From: Gammaproteobacteria bacterium
Lineage (GTDB): Bacteria > Pseudomonadota > Gammaproteobacteria > Pseudomonadales > Oleiphilaceae
Assembly: GCA_029268325.1 (NCBI GenBank)
Contig: JAJUGC010000127.1
Span: 1 to 6,579, forward strand
Reading direction: 5' to 3'
Length of the DNA: 6,579 nt
Positions within the stretch are counted from its first letter, which is position 1. Each line of letters opens with the position of its first letter. Positions 6,351 to 6,579 of this stretch are shown one piece after another. A program made the position numbers and the translations under genes. Below the pieces are notes generated by a model that ran no database searches, was not told the DNA's origin, and was given only the letters and a program-made list of their open reading frames with translations.

Positions 6351-6579
6351 ATGATGAGGAGAACCGTTGTAGCTATTTTGCTGCTGGCCGCAACCGCAGC
6401 CTGGGCCCAGGAGTCTCAACGGTCCAGCCCAGGGAGCGCCAAGGCTTCGCTAAGCCAAGAGCAGCCCAAGGTTCTGTATATCGTGCCCTGGCAGGCTCCC
6501 CCCAATCCAAAGCTGGAGCTGCAGGAGCCTACGCCGGACCTGGAGCAGGCTTTCAAGCCTTTGGAGCGGGATTTTTATC
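6351..6579 (+). CDS. Small exported protein with VLYIVPW motif, N-terminal fragment
   Basis: This reading frame is open to the window edge (76 codons) and was too short to be listed by a simple length filter. M-M-R-R, a hydrophobic core (V-V-A-I-L-L-L-A-A-T-A) and A-W-A/Q-E form a textbook signal peptide cut after residue 19. A polar linker (about 20-40) leads to K-V-L-Y-I-V-P-W at 40-47, then a proline-rich stretch and P-L-E-R-D-F-Y at 70-76. I recall short hypothetical proteins with an L-Y-I-V-P-W motif, ending in a P-L-x-x-x-x-Y/F region, encoded just before ExbB/TolQ-type genes in gammaproteobacterial TPR clusters. The start is 9 bp after the TPR lipoprotein stop with a consensus GGAGG, so it is co-translated with the operon. 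There is no cysteine in the visible part. Function unknown. Confidence 0.82.
   Translation, partial: MMRRTVVAILLLAATAAWAQESQRSSPGSAKASLSQEQPKVLYIVPWQAPPNPKLELQEPTPDLEQAFKPLERDFY

Larger units (their letters stand above)
374..6579 (+). other. Probable operon of exported TPR/coiled-coil envelope proteins
   Basis: Five consecutive same-strand genes have junctions of 7 bp, a 4-bp ATGA overlap, an overlap of about 20-50 bp (depending on the start chosen) and 9 bp. No terminator or internal promoter is evident between them. All five products carry an export signal, and at least three contain tetratricopeptide-type repeats. The operon continues past the right edge. From memory, equivalent clusters continue into ExbB/TolQ- and ExbD/TolR-type proton channel genes and an AgmX/PglI-like TonB protein. 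That continuation is a prediction, not something seen here. Confidence 0.75.

Overview
The window looks like chromosomal DNA of a moderately GC-rich gammaproteobacterium, possibly marine. This guess rests on codon use, sigma70-like promoter and Shine-Dalgarno signals, and resemblance of the proteins to ones I remember from that class; no taxonomic marker is present. All genes lie on the + strand and coding density is very high. I see no RNA gene, mobile element, CRISPR array or convincing terminator.

Layout: positions 3-230 are the last 75 codons of a von Willebrand factor A (CoxE-like) protein. A 143-bp gap (231-373) follows and holds the only plausible promoter: an extended -10 at 314-322 and a TTCACA box set inside a small inverted repeat. 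From 374 to the window's right edge runs a tight five-gene set with junctions of +7 bp, -4 bp, a short overlap and +9 bp. It encodes (1) a 172-aa exported coiled-coil plus beta-rich protein, (2) a 643-aa exported protein with N-terminal TPR-like repeats and a C-terminal coiled coil, (3) a 941-aa exported TPR superhelix with a distinct C-terminal block, (4) a TPR lipoprotein with lipobox Cys, and (5) the start of a small exported protein with a V-L-Y-I-V-P-W motif, cut off by the window end.

No cytoplasmic enzyme is visible in the operon: every product carries a signal peptide or lipobox, and the three large products contain no cysteine. This points to a multiprotein periplasmic/outer-membrane scaffold. 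From memory of related gammaproteobacterial loci, such TPR clusters sit directly upstream of ExbB/TolQ-like and ExbD/TolR-like proton-channel genes and a TonB-like protein with an AgmX/PglI-type C-terminus. This is reminiscent of the Agl-Glt envelope machinery of Myxococcus gliding. Those genes are not in this window, so the link is inference. The physiological role in gammaproteobacteria is, as far as I know, undefined, which makes this the window's best candidate for an undescribed system.
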